A DNA stretch of 60,000 nt from Antedon mediterranea (taxonomy: Eukaryota > Echinodermata > Crinoidea > Comatulida > Antedonidae): NCBI RefSeq assembly GCF_964355755.1, contig NC_092670.1, positions 35,329,795 to 35,389,794 on the forward strand. The letters run 5' to 3'. A model generated the notes under the pieces. That model did no database searches. It saw only the letters and a program-made list of their open reading frames with translations, and was not told the DNA's origin. The position numbers were made by a program, and so were the translations under genes. The first letter of the stretch is position 1. Each line of letters opens with the position of its first letter. This document shows, piece after piece, positions 12,430 to 26,700 of this stretch.

Positions 12430-13985
12430 AATTATAAATATGGCAACTATGATAACACAAAGTTTGAATTCAATTTATGTAACCTGAAAAGCTAAGCAAA
12501 TTTATGTATTATAATTTGTATGACGCAGTTATATTATATTAATGAAACATTTACCGTGAAGCGATTGGTTTAAAGCGTATTGGAGTATTTACTTTTCCGT
12601 ATATAACTCGTCTAAAAAACTTCGCCTAGCCTCTTCTTATATTTAATATACAGTTAACCAGAAACGTAGGTCAGAGGTCAGGAGACTTGCTATTGGTAAC
12701 CAACCTGTAATCCAACTGCCTGCAGCAGGGTCGGGTCACCGGCGACTAAACCGGTACCCCACCAACTCATGACAAGTCAGGTCAGGTGTGGAGAGTGGTT
12801 GGACATCCAGTACTAAAAACAAAAACCAACTATAAGGGAGTTGGTTCAGGAGGACCAACGACGGCCATCCAGCAAAACCCCGCCAGCCTGGAGAGAAGAA
12901 AGGCACCCTTGGGAGATATGGCTTATGCATGTGTATGACATGATAAGTACAACTACAGTACTAATTTCCCTATGGAAGCACTTGGTGCTCTACATCTCAT
13001 CTGCTATGCCCCTACGATACTCTAGGTCATGGGACAACTATAACTAAGGAAACTCGAATAGACATGTCAGTATGCAGTATGCATTATGTATCAATCTCAA
13101 AGAACTGGTAATCGACAATAACTATAATATCGCTTCAAAATCAATATTTTTTACCTTTCACACATTTACCGTATAACAGGAAAAAATTACGAACTCGATG
13201 TAACTGTCACATGATGCACCCACTTACCGCGCGTAATTAGCCCCGTTTTAAACGCATGTTGAATTGTGCGTGTTATGTTTCTACAAGCGGGACGCTTCTA
13301 TCGGTGTAGATTAAGTGTCTCATCCAGGCATTGCTTATGATTTGAGAGCACGTTGAATAATACTCCGTAAAAGTATCCGTTAAGCTACATATCACGCTGC
13401 AGCAATGTTATTACCTTTCTACCCTGTTTTATTTATTCTAAGTGCATCTGAAGACATTATTGAAGAGAAAACACATTAATTCCCGCAATGGAAGATGCAG
13501 TGAATCATATTAGCTCATTTAACTACAAGAGGCGCTTTGGAAAACTCATTTGCATCGCGTATTTGAAACATTAATTTCGCATTACACTTGTATGTAAATT
13601 AAATGCAAGTAGGTATACATGTTATACTCACGATTCACTGATAATTTGAGAAATAGTAATATTGGTTACATGTGCTTGTTAAAGTAAGAAGTGGGTTAGT
13701 CATATAGAATCTGCCGTAACGTAATGAGATGTGAAGTACATTTTCTCATCAATAAAAATGGAATGTCAATATCACCTAGCAGAGTTGTTCTCATGTGAGA
13801 CTAGAACCCATCATCTACAGACGAGATTACTAATATGCCTTTGAAATCATACATGTGATGGAAGCCATGTTTATCGAGAAACAAACCATTTAAGAACAAT
13901 AATATCAATGTAATGATCAATGAGAGAATTAAACTTTGTCTAGATTTTTTCATTTTTTCTACTTAAGTCAAAATAGTTAGGTTAA
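12430..13985. other. Intergenic with a GC-richer block
   Basis: 12660-13050 is clearly richer in GC than its surroundings and contains CGGGTCACCGGCGACTAAAC and CATCCAGCAAAACCCCGCC. It looks like a retroelement 5' part, but no motif proves this. Confidence 0.35.
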
Positions 13986-13989
13986 GTGA

Positions 13990-14345
13990 AAACTTCGATT
14001 TTTGAATGAATTACTTCATTTAAGATATAATAAGATAAAAAAGAAGTAAAATATTTTTTTAGGATATTTTAAAAAACTGACAAAACAACATTGAGTTAAA
14101 ATTATGTTTTTGCCAAATCAAGTTTGATAAACCTCACCTCACTTGGTCCAAATGCAATGGTTCCTAGAAGCCTTTTTTGGCTTTTATCATTTGTTTGTAC
14201 TTAAGTCCTTGAAACTTTGAAATGGATTTCTTAATTATGTAAGATAAAAAAAAAGAAAAACTGGGAAAATACTTAATTAAAATTATGTTTTTAGCCATCA
14301 AATTTGATAAACCTCACTACTTGGTTCCAAGGCAAGAAGCAAGTT
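13990..14345. repeat. Diverged tandem duplication
   Basis: AAAATTATGTTTTTGCCAAA followed by TTTGATAAACCTCAC and ACTTGGT occurs near 14098 and again, diverged, near 14279. Upstream AGATAAAAA-rich parts also correspond. Confidence 0.6.
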
Positions 14346-14773
14346 ATTATTATTTTTTTTTTCAATTCCATTGTATTGTAACCGATTGACGTAATTTGAA
14401 ATGTAACTTTATCTTCTTCTAATATTAGGTTGCCTAATTGTGGACACGTGGCTCGTTAAGCCCTGGGTAGAATATAATTGTGCTATCTAGATCTAACGAT
14501 ACTGAATGAACTGGTACTAAGGACATTATTGTAAAACTTATTTGATATCTTTAATATTCACCCAAAGCAATGTGATATTGCTAATGACACATACCGACAA
14601 AAGTACATTCTCATGTTTCAGAAACGCATAATCAAAAAAACTTTATGCGGCAAAATCATCTACTATCCAAATATAGCGACTTTAAATACAATCGTAGTAC
14701 AGCTTCTATATTTAGTTTCAATCGAGTAAACGACTTTGTAATCAGATCTAACAGGAACAAAAACGCTGTATCC

Positions 14774-14875
14774 ATTGGGTGTTGGATAGAGACCCTTCCA
14801 TTTTCGACGACCTAGGACCTAGGACCTATGACGTCATGGTTATATATTGTGCGCATACGTTTGAGTTTGTCATGT
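14774..14875 (+). promoter_or_regulatory. CRE + TATA module, copy 1
   Basis: CCATTTTCGACGACCTA is followed by TGACGTCA (14829-14836) and TTATATATTGTGCGCA. The arrangement recurs at 16588. No gene start was recognised downstream, so it may be part of a repeat. Confidence 0.45.
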
Positions 14876-14879
14876 CGAT

Positions 14880-16585
14880 TGTCGAACCCAATTTCTTCAA
14901 CCTTTTTGAGGTACAAATAAATTGATTTCAGTGAACAAATTACGATGCATAATTTATTTAATTTAAGTCCTATATGTCACTGCTGTAAAGTTACTCCTTA
15001 AGCGGCTTTAAAATGACTTTTTCTCAGAAAAAGGAAATGTCAGGATTCACGCCTGCATATGAGGACGTCATTTGCCTATCATATTTCCAATTATGAAGTA
15101 TATTGGATAAAATATCTCAATAAAAAAACCGATAGTGTCATGAGATGTTTACACATGTAACAAAGTAGAAATGCATTTCACTGTACTGTATGTGGTTATT
15201 TTCTTATAACTTTTCACATTTTAATCAGAGTAACAATGATAATCTACTCTCTGTAGTTGTCAATAAAACACCAAGTTGTTGGTATCTTTACTACAGCATG
15301 GCCTTTGATGCTTTAACATTCTAACACCACCACTAAAGGGTAACTAAGTTTTTAATATGTGAAATATCCTCAGCATGTGTACCAAATGTTACAGAATTTA
15401 GAAAAAAGTTGATGTTATGCCACAATTGCCACGAAGCCCGTAAATCACATAGTCCCCCAGGGTGGGGTTATTTGTCACGAAGGAAATTAATGTATTATAA
15501 ATGGTGTTCTGATGTTCATTAGTTGCCAACAATTCTTTCACATACCATATTTATTCAACCGTGTCATAAACTGAATAAATTTATGTGAGAAGGTTTTATC
15601 ATTCGATATTAATGCATAGCTTTATGATGAATGAACATATATATTTTTTTATTTTCATCATCAATATCCTCGTTTTAAAGTAGGTTAAGATAATTACACT
15701 TTCTAATTCCGTAATTGAGGTTTGGGTAATACATTTTTCCAATAAAGCAGTCGACATACATTGGTTAGAAGGTCTCTTAAAAGTTTTTTTCAACAAAACA
15801 TGGACATTAAAGATGAATAAAATTGAAAAAAAAAAACTTTGAATACGGTATTCTCTAGTTTTAATAAAGTTATCCACTTTTAGCCTAAAAAAATACCATT
15901 TGGTTTCATTTAACAAGAGAAAATTCCCTAATTTAACCATGTCTTCCAACAACATGTTTCAGATAAATTAGGGTTCATTGAGTAAATCATTTTGATCTAA
16001 CTTTTGGTCAAAGTGGACAATATTATGGGACGTTAAAATGGTCTATTAAGAAAAACACACTAAAACCTAATTATTATCTTTGACAGTCAATAAGATCGAT
16101 AAGATTATTAACTTCTGCGACAATTTACCTTCTGTTACCATTAGCAGAATGAATTATCTTAATTTACTTGAAATGTTTGTATTGTGACTTTATGAAGGCT
16201 TAATTTATTTGCATCAGCAAAAATGTAATTGAATTAGATGATATAAGATAAAATAGTGGATTTAAAATAATCTGAATTGTCGGTTAGTTCGGTCATCGCC
16301 ACAAGGTTGATGACCATACTATTTGAAACCGCTTTTGTTTAATAATATTGTTTGTGTTTTTTAAAATAAAAAATAATATAGATATGCAATAGAAGAATTA
16401 TTTGATAGATTTTTCGAAAATCTATATGTTATCTTGGATTAGAATTTAGGTATTACTCGACGGTTGTATATTTCTTTATAGGCGAAACTTCCCAACGGTA
16501 AGTTTCGAGCGTTAATGCGTCTACAACGATCTGAGAATGCCACGTTAAGAGGTTCTTCAGTGGTCTTGGGCCTACATCCATTATT
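14880..16585. other. Intergenic, nothing recognised
   Basis: Holds the longest non-repeat minus-strand open frame (118 codons, 15599-15955), but its composition is that of AT-rich noncoding sequence and no domain is seen. Confidence 0.45.
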
Positions 16586-16587
16586 CA

Positions 16588-16692
16588 CTTGGTCTGGTTT
16601 GGATAAGGACCTTTCCATTTTCGACGACCTAAGGGCCTACAGCCTATAATGACGTCATGTTTATATATTGTGCGCAGGTGCTTGAGTTTTAA
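16588..16692 (+). promoter_or_regulatory. CRE + TATA module, copy 2
   Basis: Same order as copy 1: CTTTCCATTTTCGACGACCT, TGACGTCA (16650-16657), TTATATATTGTGCGCA, then TTGAGTTT. The flanks diverge. It could drive an unrecognised transcript or be a dispersed repeat. Confidence 0.45.
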
Positions 16693-17942
16693 GTTCAATG
16701 ATGTTAAATTCAATTCTTGCGAATGATCGTTTTATAAGACATTATTATACCGTAGCTCTTTCGTGGTGTTGTTTATAAAACAACGTGTGAAATAAAAAAT
16801 GTCATTAACTTGTGTTTCTTATGTTTATGTAATTACAAGGACTTTTGATAATGTTCTAGTAGTAGACGATTTTGGTTGTTAAACTAATAGTAATACTTGT
16901 GATTATCATAATCATCCGGGTCTGAATTTAACCCACCTCAGTTATTCTTGCGATATCTTTATTTCTTTTCTTAAATGTTTTAAACTGTTTTTTTCCTTTA
17001 TGTTGGTCTTTTAGTGCTAATTGATATTCCTCTTTCCATTGCACTTTCTGTTTATGTCTTTGTACAGTAGTTGTAAATTGTGTTTTATTGATTTAAAACG
17101 TTGATTAAAACTCCTCTCCTTGGTGGCTTGTACACTTCTTTTTTGTTAAAATGTGTATACATTCCATACCAAAATATCCACTATTCATTTCTATATACGT
17201 ATCTATTTCTTCACATTCTTTATTAATTTGTTGATTTTCTGCTGTGATCTTTTTTTGCTTTCAGAATATTTTGATATGTGTGGAAACACTTTATATTAGA
17301 TCAATTTAGAACGGAGAACATCTCGACGTTTCGGTCAAAATACATTAATCTTTTTTTCTGAAATGTATCTTTCAGATTTATGAAATTGAAGAAAGAACAC
17401 ACAGGTGTTATTATACACATTATATTTTTGTCTTAGTTATAAATCATAAGGCACAATTACCAATGTAGACAAGGTGTAATAAATAAAACAGAAATATTAG
17501 GAATATTGGATCTGTCTGTATTTTATTATATAGGCCTATAGCTAGTTTATCCATGGTCATTCAACTACCTTTCTGAAGTTTCAGATATATATCGACTCCC
17601 CTGATCATGTAGCCATGTTCAGACGAGGTAAATGAAGTTAGAGTTTGCTAGTATAAAAATATCTGAGTAAGTGCCTGTGAAGACGATAAATTATCTCTTC
17701 TAAAAAAAATGTTTCTTAAAAACACTTTGTTGAATGTCCCTAGAATACTATAGAGAATGTTTTAGAACCAGGACAAGTTATTTTACATAATTTTGTTAAA
17801 CGATTGGTTTCTATCCCCACGATCATTTTTTTTATCATAAAAAATGTTACATATTTATTACAATAATGCATTAAATGCATGTTTTGTATGTCAGTGCAAT
17901 ATATTATATTTATATGATGTAGGTCTGCATTAAACACGTTTT
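16693..17942. other. Intergenic, nothing recognised
   Basis: AT-rich with T-runs; a TATAGGCCTATA palindrome at about 17530. Confidence 0.45.
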
Positions 17943-18250
17943 GCGTAGCAGCTGTTGCTGCTGCCAGGTCAACTAAATTTAAAATTGCTTAGTTTCATTG
18001 GCTAAAAAGACCTTTTTTTTATAGTACTGTACGGTTATAGATTTTATATAACTTGTTAGCGTTGTATATATATATATATATGTTTGGTCCACAACTAATT
18101 TGATGTCGTACAGAAAAAAAAAACTCATACCAAAGGAGTAGATAATGTACGTTAAATTGAGCATACCGTAACTTTGTATACCGTTAACGAGTAAATGACG
18201 TCTGGTATTCTCCTGTTAGACTAGTAGTCTGGCAGCAGCAATTTTACTTA
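17943..18250. repeat. Inverted repeat with GCTGCTGCCAG ends
   Basis: TGTTGCTGCTGCCAG at about 17952 and CTGGCAGCAGCAATTTTACT at about 18231 are inverted; AAATTGCTTAG near the left also pairs with CAGCAATTTTACTTAG-like sequence. The interior is AT-rich, with a (TA)n run at 18065-18081. Confidence 0.45.
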
Positions 18251-19589
18251 GAATGACGTAAAGAGATCGATTGTATCAAAATATAATGTAGTGATCATTT
18301 ACAAACAAACACGACTGACGAGGGTTAGACGGACTAATTCTACATTTTTGCTTCATAATGTTCTGCGTTGTTTTATCTGGAATTAATTGACAAACCAAAC
18401 GTATACATGCATTTTGTGTTCTTTTTAAAAAAAAACGAATATTATGTGCGTACGTCGTAACACATTAGTATACACAGTACAAAGACGGAAAAATATAATA
18501 TATAATGCTACAGGTAATAAAGAGCATTACACCTTAAAGTAGTTACGGCCGAGATTTACATGATAGAAATCCGGATAAAATGTTTATCAATGATGACCTG
18601 GATTTGAAAAGGTGTTTTTATTTTTAGTCTTGTTTACGTTTTATTTATGGCCGGCTAGATGATGTGATAAAGTTCATTGCGTCCAGCAGATATTTGGCAA
18701 CAGATGCAAATGATTGAATGATAAACCACGATCCATCCAATATTTAAAGACCTAAAAATATTTAAGCCATCAGCAAAAAAAGGAAAATCTATGTAATCAT
18801 GCAGAAACACAATTTACGACTTTTCTATACCTTGTTCTACTTAAAGAACAAGCAATTACAATTTTCTGGTTATTTTGCTATTTTTCCAAATTGAAATATT
18901 TAAACGGCAAAGAAGGTTTATCATTAATCTACGTGAATCTCTGCTATTTCTCTCAGAAAATAACAGATACGTTTTTCCAATAACTTTGAAAGCTCAATAT
19001 AAACCAACATATTTAGTGAAAATGTTTCGTGTATGGACAGTTGCTTTTAATCGCACCATTTGCAAATGTTTGTAACACATTATGTAGCTTTTTGTTGATT
19101 CAGCTCATTATTTTTAGATAGGAACAAACATGTGGTACGTTTAGATTGGAATGTCGTATGATTTAGACTGGAAAATATAATATATGTAAAACACTATATA
19201 CGTAAACTGATTAACGTTAAGTTCCAGTTGCTAAGCAACGAATATGATATTTGCGCCAAAGACATATAACGCTATTAATCTAAAATCACTTAATTTTAAT
19301 TAGATATTATACTATGTATGTTTTTTTGTATTCACACTTTTGAAATACATGTTTTACGACTGAATGATCATTTTCGCACACTTGTATATCAAGTAGACAA
19401 TGTGACGAGACGATATAAATGTATTTCCTCATAAAGGGCTCTCCAGGGGGTTTGTTTACTTGAAACAAAAATAACTATAATCAACATTTTATCATCTTTG
19501 ACATCATCATCACGACCATTGTCATGTCATAATCATTTTGCAACATAACATAAACATGATATCATAGACTACATCAGCAGCATGTAGCC
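18251..19589. other. Intergenic, nothing recognised
   Basis: AT-rich; grades into the CATCATC-rich minisatellite from about 19500. Confidence 0.45.
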
Positions 19590-20755
19590 ATTATCAACAC
19601 TAGTATTAACTTGTAATCATCAACACGATATTATTAACATTTCATGCAAGCATGATATCAACAGCAACTTTCTCTACTTCGATATCATCAACATGATATC
19701 GACAGAGTCATCACTACTTCGATATCATCAACATGATGAATTAACATTTCATAAAGCAACATAATATCAACATTATCATCACTACTTCGATATCACCAAC
19801 ATGATTAAATAACATTTCATGAAGCAACATGATACCAACTGCATCATCACTACTGTGATATCATCAACATGATGAATTAATATTTCATGAAGCAACATGA
19901 TATCAACAGTATCGTCACTACTATGATATCATCAACATGATGAATTAACATTTTATGCAAGCAACATGATATCAACAGCATCATCACTACTTCGATATCA
20001 TCAACATGATGAAATAACATTTCATGCAAGCAACATGATATCAACATTATTACTACTTCGATATCATCAACATGATATCAACAGCATCATCACTACTTCG
20101 ATATCATCAACATGATATCAACAGCATCATCACTACTTAGATATCATCAACATGATATCAACAGCATCATCACTACTTCGATATCATCAACATGATATCA
20201 ACAGCATCATCACTACTTTGATATCATCAACATGATGAATTAACATTTCTGAAGCAACATGATATCAACATATCATCACTACTTCGATATCATCAGCATG
20301 ATGAAATAACATTTCATGCAAGCAACATGATATCAACAGCATCATCACTACTTCGATATCATCAGCATGCTATCAACAGCAACATTCTCTACTTCGATAT
20401 CATCAACATGATATCAACAGCATCATCACTGCTTCGATATCATCAACATGATGAATTAACATTTCATGCAAGCAACATGATATCAACATATCATCACTAC
20501 TTCGATATCATCAGCATGATGAAATAACATTTCATGTAAGCAACATGATATCAACAGCATCATCACTACTTCGATATCATCAGCATGCTATCAACAGCAA
20601 CATTCTCTACTTCGATATCATGAACATGATATCAACAGCATCATCACTATTTCGATGTCATCAACATGATGAATTAACATTTCATGAAGCAACATGATAT
20701 TATAATTATTATTGACTTCATGTGACTTCGATATCATCAACATGATATCATGACA
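19590..20755. repeat. Complex ATCATC-rich minisatellite (about 40-bp and longer units)
   Basis: The core unit is CATGATATCAACAGCATC plus ATCACTACTTCGATATCATC. It is interspersed with a longer variant containing GATGAATTAACATTTCATG. Short open frames here are translations of the repeat, not genes. Confidence 0.9.
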
Positions 20756-21538
20756 CATATCTACATCATCATAAACTGTATATAACTTCTATTATCATCA
20801 ACATCATCATCTGCATGTAATATAACATCATCAATGTCATGAACACGGTAAACCACTCTTATTTGATAACACGTATAATGTCTTTTTTGCGTGCTACAAA
20901 CATTGAACGTAAAACATGTAATAATGAATATACACTTATTATATGTGGTTAACTTATAAATTTTGTCCGAATCAAGATTGACTATGGACAAATTCATACA
21001 TAGTTTTAATAAACTCGGATTTGTGATAGAATCTATAATTTCATGCATTGTTGGTTATCTAATATATCCAATTAAATAATGGATGAGAAGGGAAAAAAAC
21101 AGTTAACATGACTGATTTTATTCATTCATGTGTGTAATAGATGTAGATTAAGTTCAATTTTGAGAAAATTACGTATTATGTAGAGCTTTAACAGAGAGAT
21201 TGGATTGGACTTGTATGGAGTATGATAGATAAAAGTAAATAATCAGCTGTGCTCACTGACCGTGTAAACATAATCTTAATTTAAATTATATTAACCTATG
21301 GGCAGCCAATCGGGTCATAATGACAGCTTAATAACTCGTGCATATAGCAATTTAACCCTAGGTTTATGTTCGGTTTTGAATCTAGGTTAACCAACGTATC
21401 CTTAAAGTTTTGAGTGTTTGTTTATACATTGCAGATATACGGAGACATTTCTGTAAATAATGATTATCGCATTTCATTGTCCGAAAATCATTGCAAAATC
21501 TCTCATCTTCATGTCCTAGTTGAGATACTTTGATCATG

Positions 21539-21710
21539 TGATTGATTGATTGATTGATTGAAATATATATTTATACTGGGTAACCTCTTCAGTCAAAGAC
21601 TGGTCTCCCAGAGGGCCCAGTTGGTGATCAGTGGCTGTGATGTACTAATACACCGGGGTAACCCCCTACTCGTCTCGAAAGATGTACTAGGTTCTTTAAA
21701 GTGCACACGT
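21539..21710 (-). mobile_element. 5'-truncated copy of the same SINE, inverted
   Basis: On the minus strand it matches the body of the SINE at 31958, including GTGCACTTTAAAGAACC-like, GGGGTTACCCCGGTGTATTA and the CAGTATAAA end, and then a (AATC)n tail (21539-21560). The tRNA head is missing, as in typical 5' truncation. Confidence 0.8.
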
Positions 21711-21774
21711 ATATGTTTAGTTTTGTCATTTTGTCATTCCTGAAAAAAAAGTGTGTGTAAAGTATCACTTCCAA

Positions 21775-22150
21775 GCCTCTGACGACAGGGAAAGAAGAAA
21801 TACGTAGGATTGAATCTTTTAAGATGTGGTGCTGGAGGAAAAGGTTAAAAATTAATTATATTCAAGTTAAGAAGAAACGAGGACATATTGATTGAAATAG
21901 GAGAGGAAAGGCAAATAATGAGAAGGATAGCGGATCAGCAAAAACAATGGATTTGAAATAGAATTAGGGAAGGAGAATGATTGAAATTGTGATAGAAGGA
22001 AGATATGAAGGTAAAACAAGAAGAGGAAGAAAAGGGATAGCTTGGCTTAATAGATTAAAAAACTAAAAAGAAGAAGCACTAAATAGAGAAGCATTGAGAA
22101 TATAGACTGTCATGGACCTGCCAAATGGCAGAAGACAAGATAAGACAAGA
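21775..22150 (+). pseudogene. LINE C-terminal remnant
   Basis: Fragments in changing frames: RIESFKMWCWRK, NEDILIEIGEERQIMRRIAD, QQKQW, IVIEGRYEGKTRRGRKGIAW, then MDLPNGRRQDKTR. This order (MWCWRRM, NEE.L, GK..RGR, DLP.GR..D) is the usual C-terminal end of a class of invertebrate non-LTR retrotransposons. A GACAAGATA-type repeated tail follows. Broken by shifts. Confidence 0.7.
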
Positions 22151-23689
22151 TAGATAGACAAGACAAGGTTGTTTAGAATGATAGGCCTACTATAGTTCGT
22201 CATACTTCTACCACGAGCATTATTTATAAATTCGTTAGCAACTATATACCTATAACTTAACTCACTACTATATTTTTAGTAGTTTCCAATTGGTTATTCA
22301 ATACCACAAAATATGTCATAAAAAGCACGTCTTCTTCTTCTGACTGGGGTATCACGTACGTTAATACCAAATATGAATAATTGATATGCTTATATTTATT
22401 TAAGGCGCTCTGGTTTCTGAAAGACTGGAATTTAGGAAAAAAAGTTTCTAGGGCAAGATCTGGAGTGTGTCGGCGCCTAAGGTAATTGCCGAGTTTTTTT
22501 AGTACGGAAGTCCCATGCATAATTAAACGTTACGCTGTCTATTTTTGACACGTATTAACGGTACATAAACACCCGTATGTAAACATAACCGAATTGTTTT
22601 GTTTCCTGCCACCTGAATGAAATCTTAAATTTCCAAAACTACATTCGGATTTTTTTCCTCAATTTTTTATATTAATATTATTTTTAACATTTTTATTTTA
22701 TCTTTTGATATTACTGCATTCAAATAAGAAAAAAAAAATAAATTGTGCTTTTCAAAAATGCAATAATATACAGTATTATAATGTTATATTAATATTGTTT
22801 TGTAAGTTTTCCTTTTATCTTTTGACATTACTGCATTCAAATACGAAAAAAATATTGTGCTTTTCAAAAATGCAATTATATAAAGGCAACAAATTATAGG
22901 TTTACAATGTTTTATTGGTGGGATTAAGATGAAGGTCACATGTGACAACTGTAAAATAATGTGAGTAATATTTAATATTTTGACAGTTAGTTTTTAAAAT
23001 ATTCAATTCATTTTAATAACAGTATATTGATTTTCCTTTTAAGCAGGAACTCATAAATAAATGGATGAATAAATAAGTACAGTAGTATTTTAAGAATAGC
23101 CACAATTTTAGAAATAGGAAATTTGTCGAAGTAAACATAATAATAGTATTTGAAATCAAATTTTCGTTTATAGTGTTGTTATCAGTGTTGGCAAATCAAG
23201 CTGACATCACTACCTTGAAAAGTGCAATGATAACGCATAAAACGTTGGGTAAGTTCAACGTGATTTTGTCCTTCACTACCAAATTATATTGTTGGAAGGA
23301 GATGATTTTTTTCAATTTTATAATAATAGTAATCTGTATTATATTATATATTATATTATAATATATATTATAATACAAAAACAGAAAACATACCCAAAAT
23401 ATACATGTGATCATTGTTCACGAATACAATATCTAAACTGCAAATGCGTGACGAGTTGTTGTTTTTTGTTTGAGGTGTATTTTCTTTCAAGACAATACAA
23501 GCACAATCTTTTCATCTTAACGTAGTCTTCCTCTTCTGTGCTTGACATTAAAACTGCCCATAAGATGTAACCTATAATTTATTACTCTTTTATTAATTAT
23601 TATATTAACTATAACAATAATCATAATAACAATAATTACAATAATTAAAAATAATACTACAGTAGTAATGACTATAATTTGTATGTGTT
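22151..23689. other. Intergenic, low-complexity pieces
   Basis: Contains two diverged copies of a segment with TTACTGCATTCAAATA and GTGCTTTTCAAAAATGCAAT (about 22710 and 22826) and a (TATAATATA)-type palindrome at 23335-23375. No gene recognised. Confidence 0.45.
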
Positions 23690-23795
23690 TTAAATGTAAA
23701 TATGTATATGTTTGTATGATGTAGTATGTTTAAGAGGATATTAGCCCTTGATGGCATTTGCAGCAATAAAGAGATTGAATTGAATTGAATTAAAC
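23690..23795 (+). mobile_element. Retroelement 3' tail
   Basis: AT-rich sequence ending GCATTTGCAGCAATAAAGAG and then three ATTGA repeats. A polyadenylation-like AATAAA directly before an ATTGA-type tail is common at LINE 3' ends. The 5' limit is not visible. Confidence 0.5.
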
Positions 23796-26700
23796 ACATT
23801 GGCATTTCCACAAAATGCTATTAGGCCACTAATTATTGTAGGTGAAAATACAAATAAGGCCTACGATCAGTTAATTTGTTGTAGTTTTATTGTGTAGTGG
23901 CACGCATTCAACAAATATTGTTACATTAGTAGAATAGAATATCCACATATTGATACAATTATTCAAAACCATTATTAGTCATTACACATGGAAATAATCT
24001 TGGACGATGAATAAGTTCTATGGAAATGAACTGATTGACACCTATATCAATTAGGTTATATTAAAATGAAAAGGTTATACCATTTAGAAGAGGACAGGTG
24101 ATTTTTTTGAGAAAAATATAAATGACGTCATAACAATATTCAAAATAATGTACAGTACACTGTTTTTAACAACCCTTTCGGGTCTTTCGGAAGGATATTA
24201 ACTTACCTACGGGGCGCAGTTCGGGACAATACTTATGTCAACGACACAGAAAATAATTCTATTCAGGATTCAGGCATTTCTTGTTGTAATTTTAATCAAT
24301 AACTTGCATAGTGATCAATGCATATTGGCTTTGGTATACTGTACTCTATCACAAACTGTTTAAAGTTCGGTCTAAACTTGTTATTTATTATTTTGGAAAC
24401 ACCTACTAGCATCTTTACATTCTCCTTCCTCTTCTCTCACTCTCCCGGCCTACTTCCACACCCCATTTAAGCTTAATTGTATGTTCCTCACGAACATTAT
24501 GAACTGTTATCGTACAGAAATACTGCGCGCACTTAACAACCGTTTTTACTCAGGAAAGTGTATAACATTTAGTAGCATACTCCATGCTCCCCTCCCATAT
24601 CACCAAATGCTTATTCGAGCGGGTGCGTGCGGTAGCCTAGCCTACTTCAATTTCATTGAGAGAATAAACTAATTTCAAATCCATTACCGTTGTGTATAGT
24701 AAGCAGGTGTCAGTATTTATCAACACAAAGTAAAAGCGATTACTTTGCGAATAATAGTTATTATACCTAACAAGCAAGACATTTTTTTCACAGGGTCATA
24801 TTCAGTCTTAAACCGTAGTTTATGTGACAGAAAATCGATGGAACGCAACACCTGCTTAAGCGATTCACCTCAGTTTAAGCATGCGGTCATCCATCTTCAA
24901 GTTTTCGTCGTTAATGGCACGTCATAAGTAGTGAATTACATGCTCTCTTTATCAATTAGAGTTGTAACTTTGTCCTATTTCATTTTCCGGTTCTGCAATC
25001 ATTGATAATCATTGCATATATTTGATAACGTATCGTGCGCAATCCAAATTAATTGAACTAACGTAAAATGCGAAACGGAAAATTTGATTTGAATGAAACT
25101 TTTTTCCAATCATGATATCAGAAAACTATAGAAATAGTCTCAGTTCCCCAGACCGTGAATGTATTGTATCTTTCGAGTCTTGCATTTCATTGGTAAAACT
25201 GTTATCCGGGTCCCAAAATGATCTGTGAAATAACACACGACGTAAATGCACTTGTTGGTGTCTCAGTATCTGACTATTTAATGATAAGTCAAATTCCTGA
25301 GACCCAACCTTAGATGCAAAGGAGGTCATGTGATACTCCACAGGTCTTTGAACTACATTTTATAGGGGTCTAATTTTTATAGGGGTCTAATTTCTGTGCT
25401 GCTTACAAAACCAAAAGTTGCGCGCATCATGACGTATGTACTTTGCGTTATAATGAACACGTGTTTGCGCAAACTCTGGTAATATTTGTACAGTACACTA
25501 TGTAGAGCCGGTACAACGGTTTTAACACACTGAAAACCTAGGCCTACTGATTGTCTGGGTTTATAACATATGCCGCTTTGAGTCGTCGGCGTACGATGCA
25601 AAGAACACGCACATCTGCATTGTGAAAAAATAGATTTCAATTATCTGAGATAGGCCTAAAAATATATGCAAATAAAATGAAACTATGGCCCAATTTGTAA
25701 ATAACATGCACCTTTCTTTTGACAGTCTTGGAAGAAAGCAACATAGGACATTTTCCCATCTGCCTTTTGTGAATGTTCCATTTCTTCACATCTGCCATGA
25801 TCGAGTTCCGCCAAATGAAGCACATTTCCAAACAGTATACATTCAAAACACGCAGACAAGTAGTATTGAATTTCTAGCACAAATTACAATGATTGAGTAT
25901 AAATTTGCCTCTGGAGGTGTCATGCCTTCACAAAAACCATTATCCTGTCAGTTCCAGTACATTATCATTGATCTATTAACTTATAGTAAATTGCTATTAA
26001 TTTTTTCAAAACACATTCCTATTGAGTAAAAGTATTGCTAAATGCGCAACAATGGTAAACACATTGTGGATACATCGTAAGAAACCCCATTTATTTTGGT
26101 TGGCTTCGGGCGGAACTGTGGCGTTGGATCGACCAAATAACGTCCCAACCCTAAATCTCGCTATATTATTCGCAACGACGCCATTGGTAAACGGGGCGCC
26201 ATTAAAAACAAAAGTAATGTCATACTCTATCCATCACTTACAAAATAGTGTTTGTTTCAGTAAACATCTTCCGACTTCTGACTCCAAGTACTGTAATAGA
26301 TAAATAAAGGCTATATAACTATTTGAGGGCAATTATGTATGTGAGTATTATGAGTGCAGACAACGTACTATTTATATGTGAATTAGTGGCGTCTAGCTTC
26401 ATGTTGACGCAATTGTAATATATTAGGTAAACCAGGAAAGAGTGAAATCACACTTCCTTAGATAAACGGTTCTCTCTATTTCAAAATATATGCGCACCGA
26501 ACGCATTATTTTTTTACCATTTTAAGAAATCGTCAATATTTATTTTCTATGTTAAATAATTGCAAGATACCTGACATCTAACCTGCCAATATTTCCTTAA
26601 TAAATAATGCCCACCGGATTCTTATTATAGAACACATACTGAATTTAGTAATTGCATGACAATTGGAAATAGGAATATTTGTATAGTTTACGTTACCTAA

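Noticed and set aside
12660-13050. GC-richer block as a host exon or LINE 5' region
   Set aside because: Neither a continuous frame with known motifs nor splice sites could be supported; left as an unassigned stretch.
15599-15955. 118-codon open frame, minus strand
   Set aside because: AT-rich composition, no recognisable domain, no splice or promoter context.
25685-26303. Adjacent open frames of 114 and 93 codons on the plus strand
   Set aside because: No domain recognised, overlapping open frames on both strands, no splice structure; could be repeat-derived but unproven.
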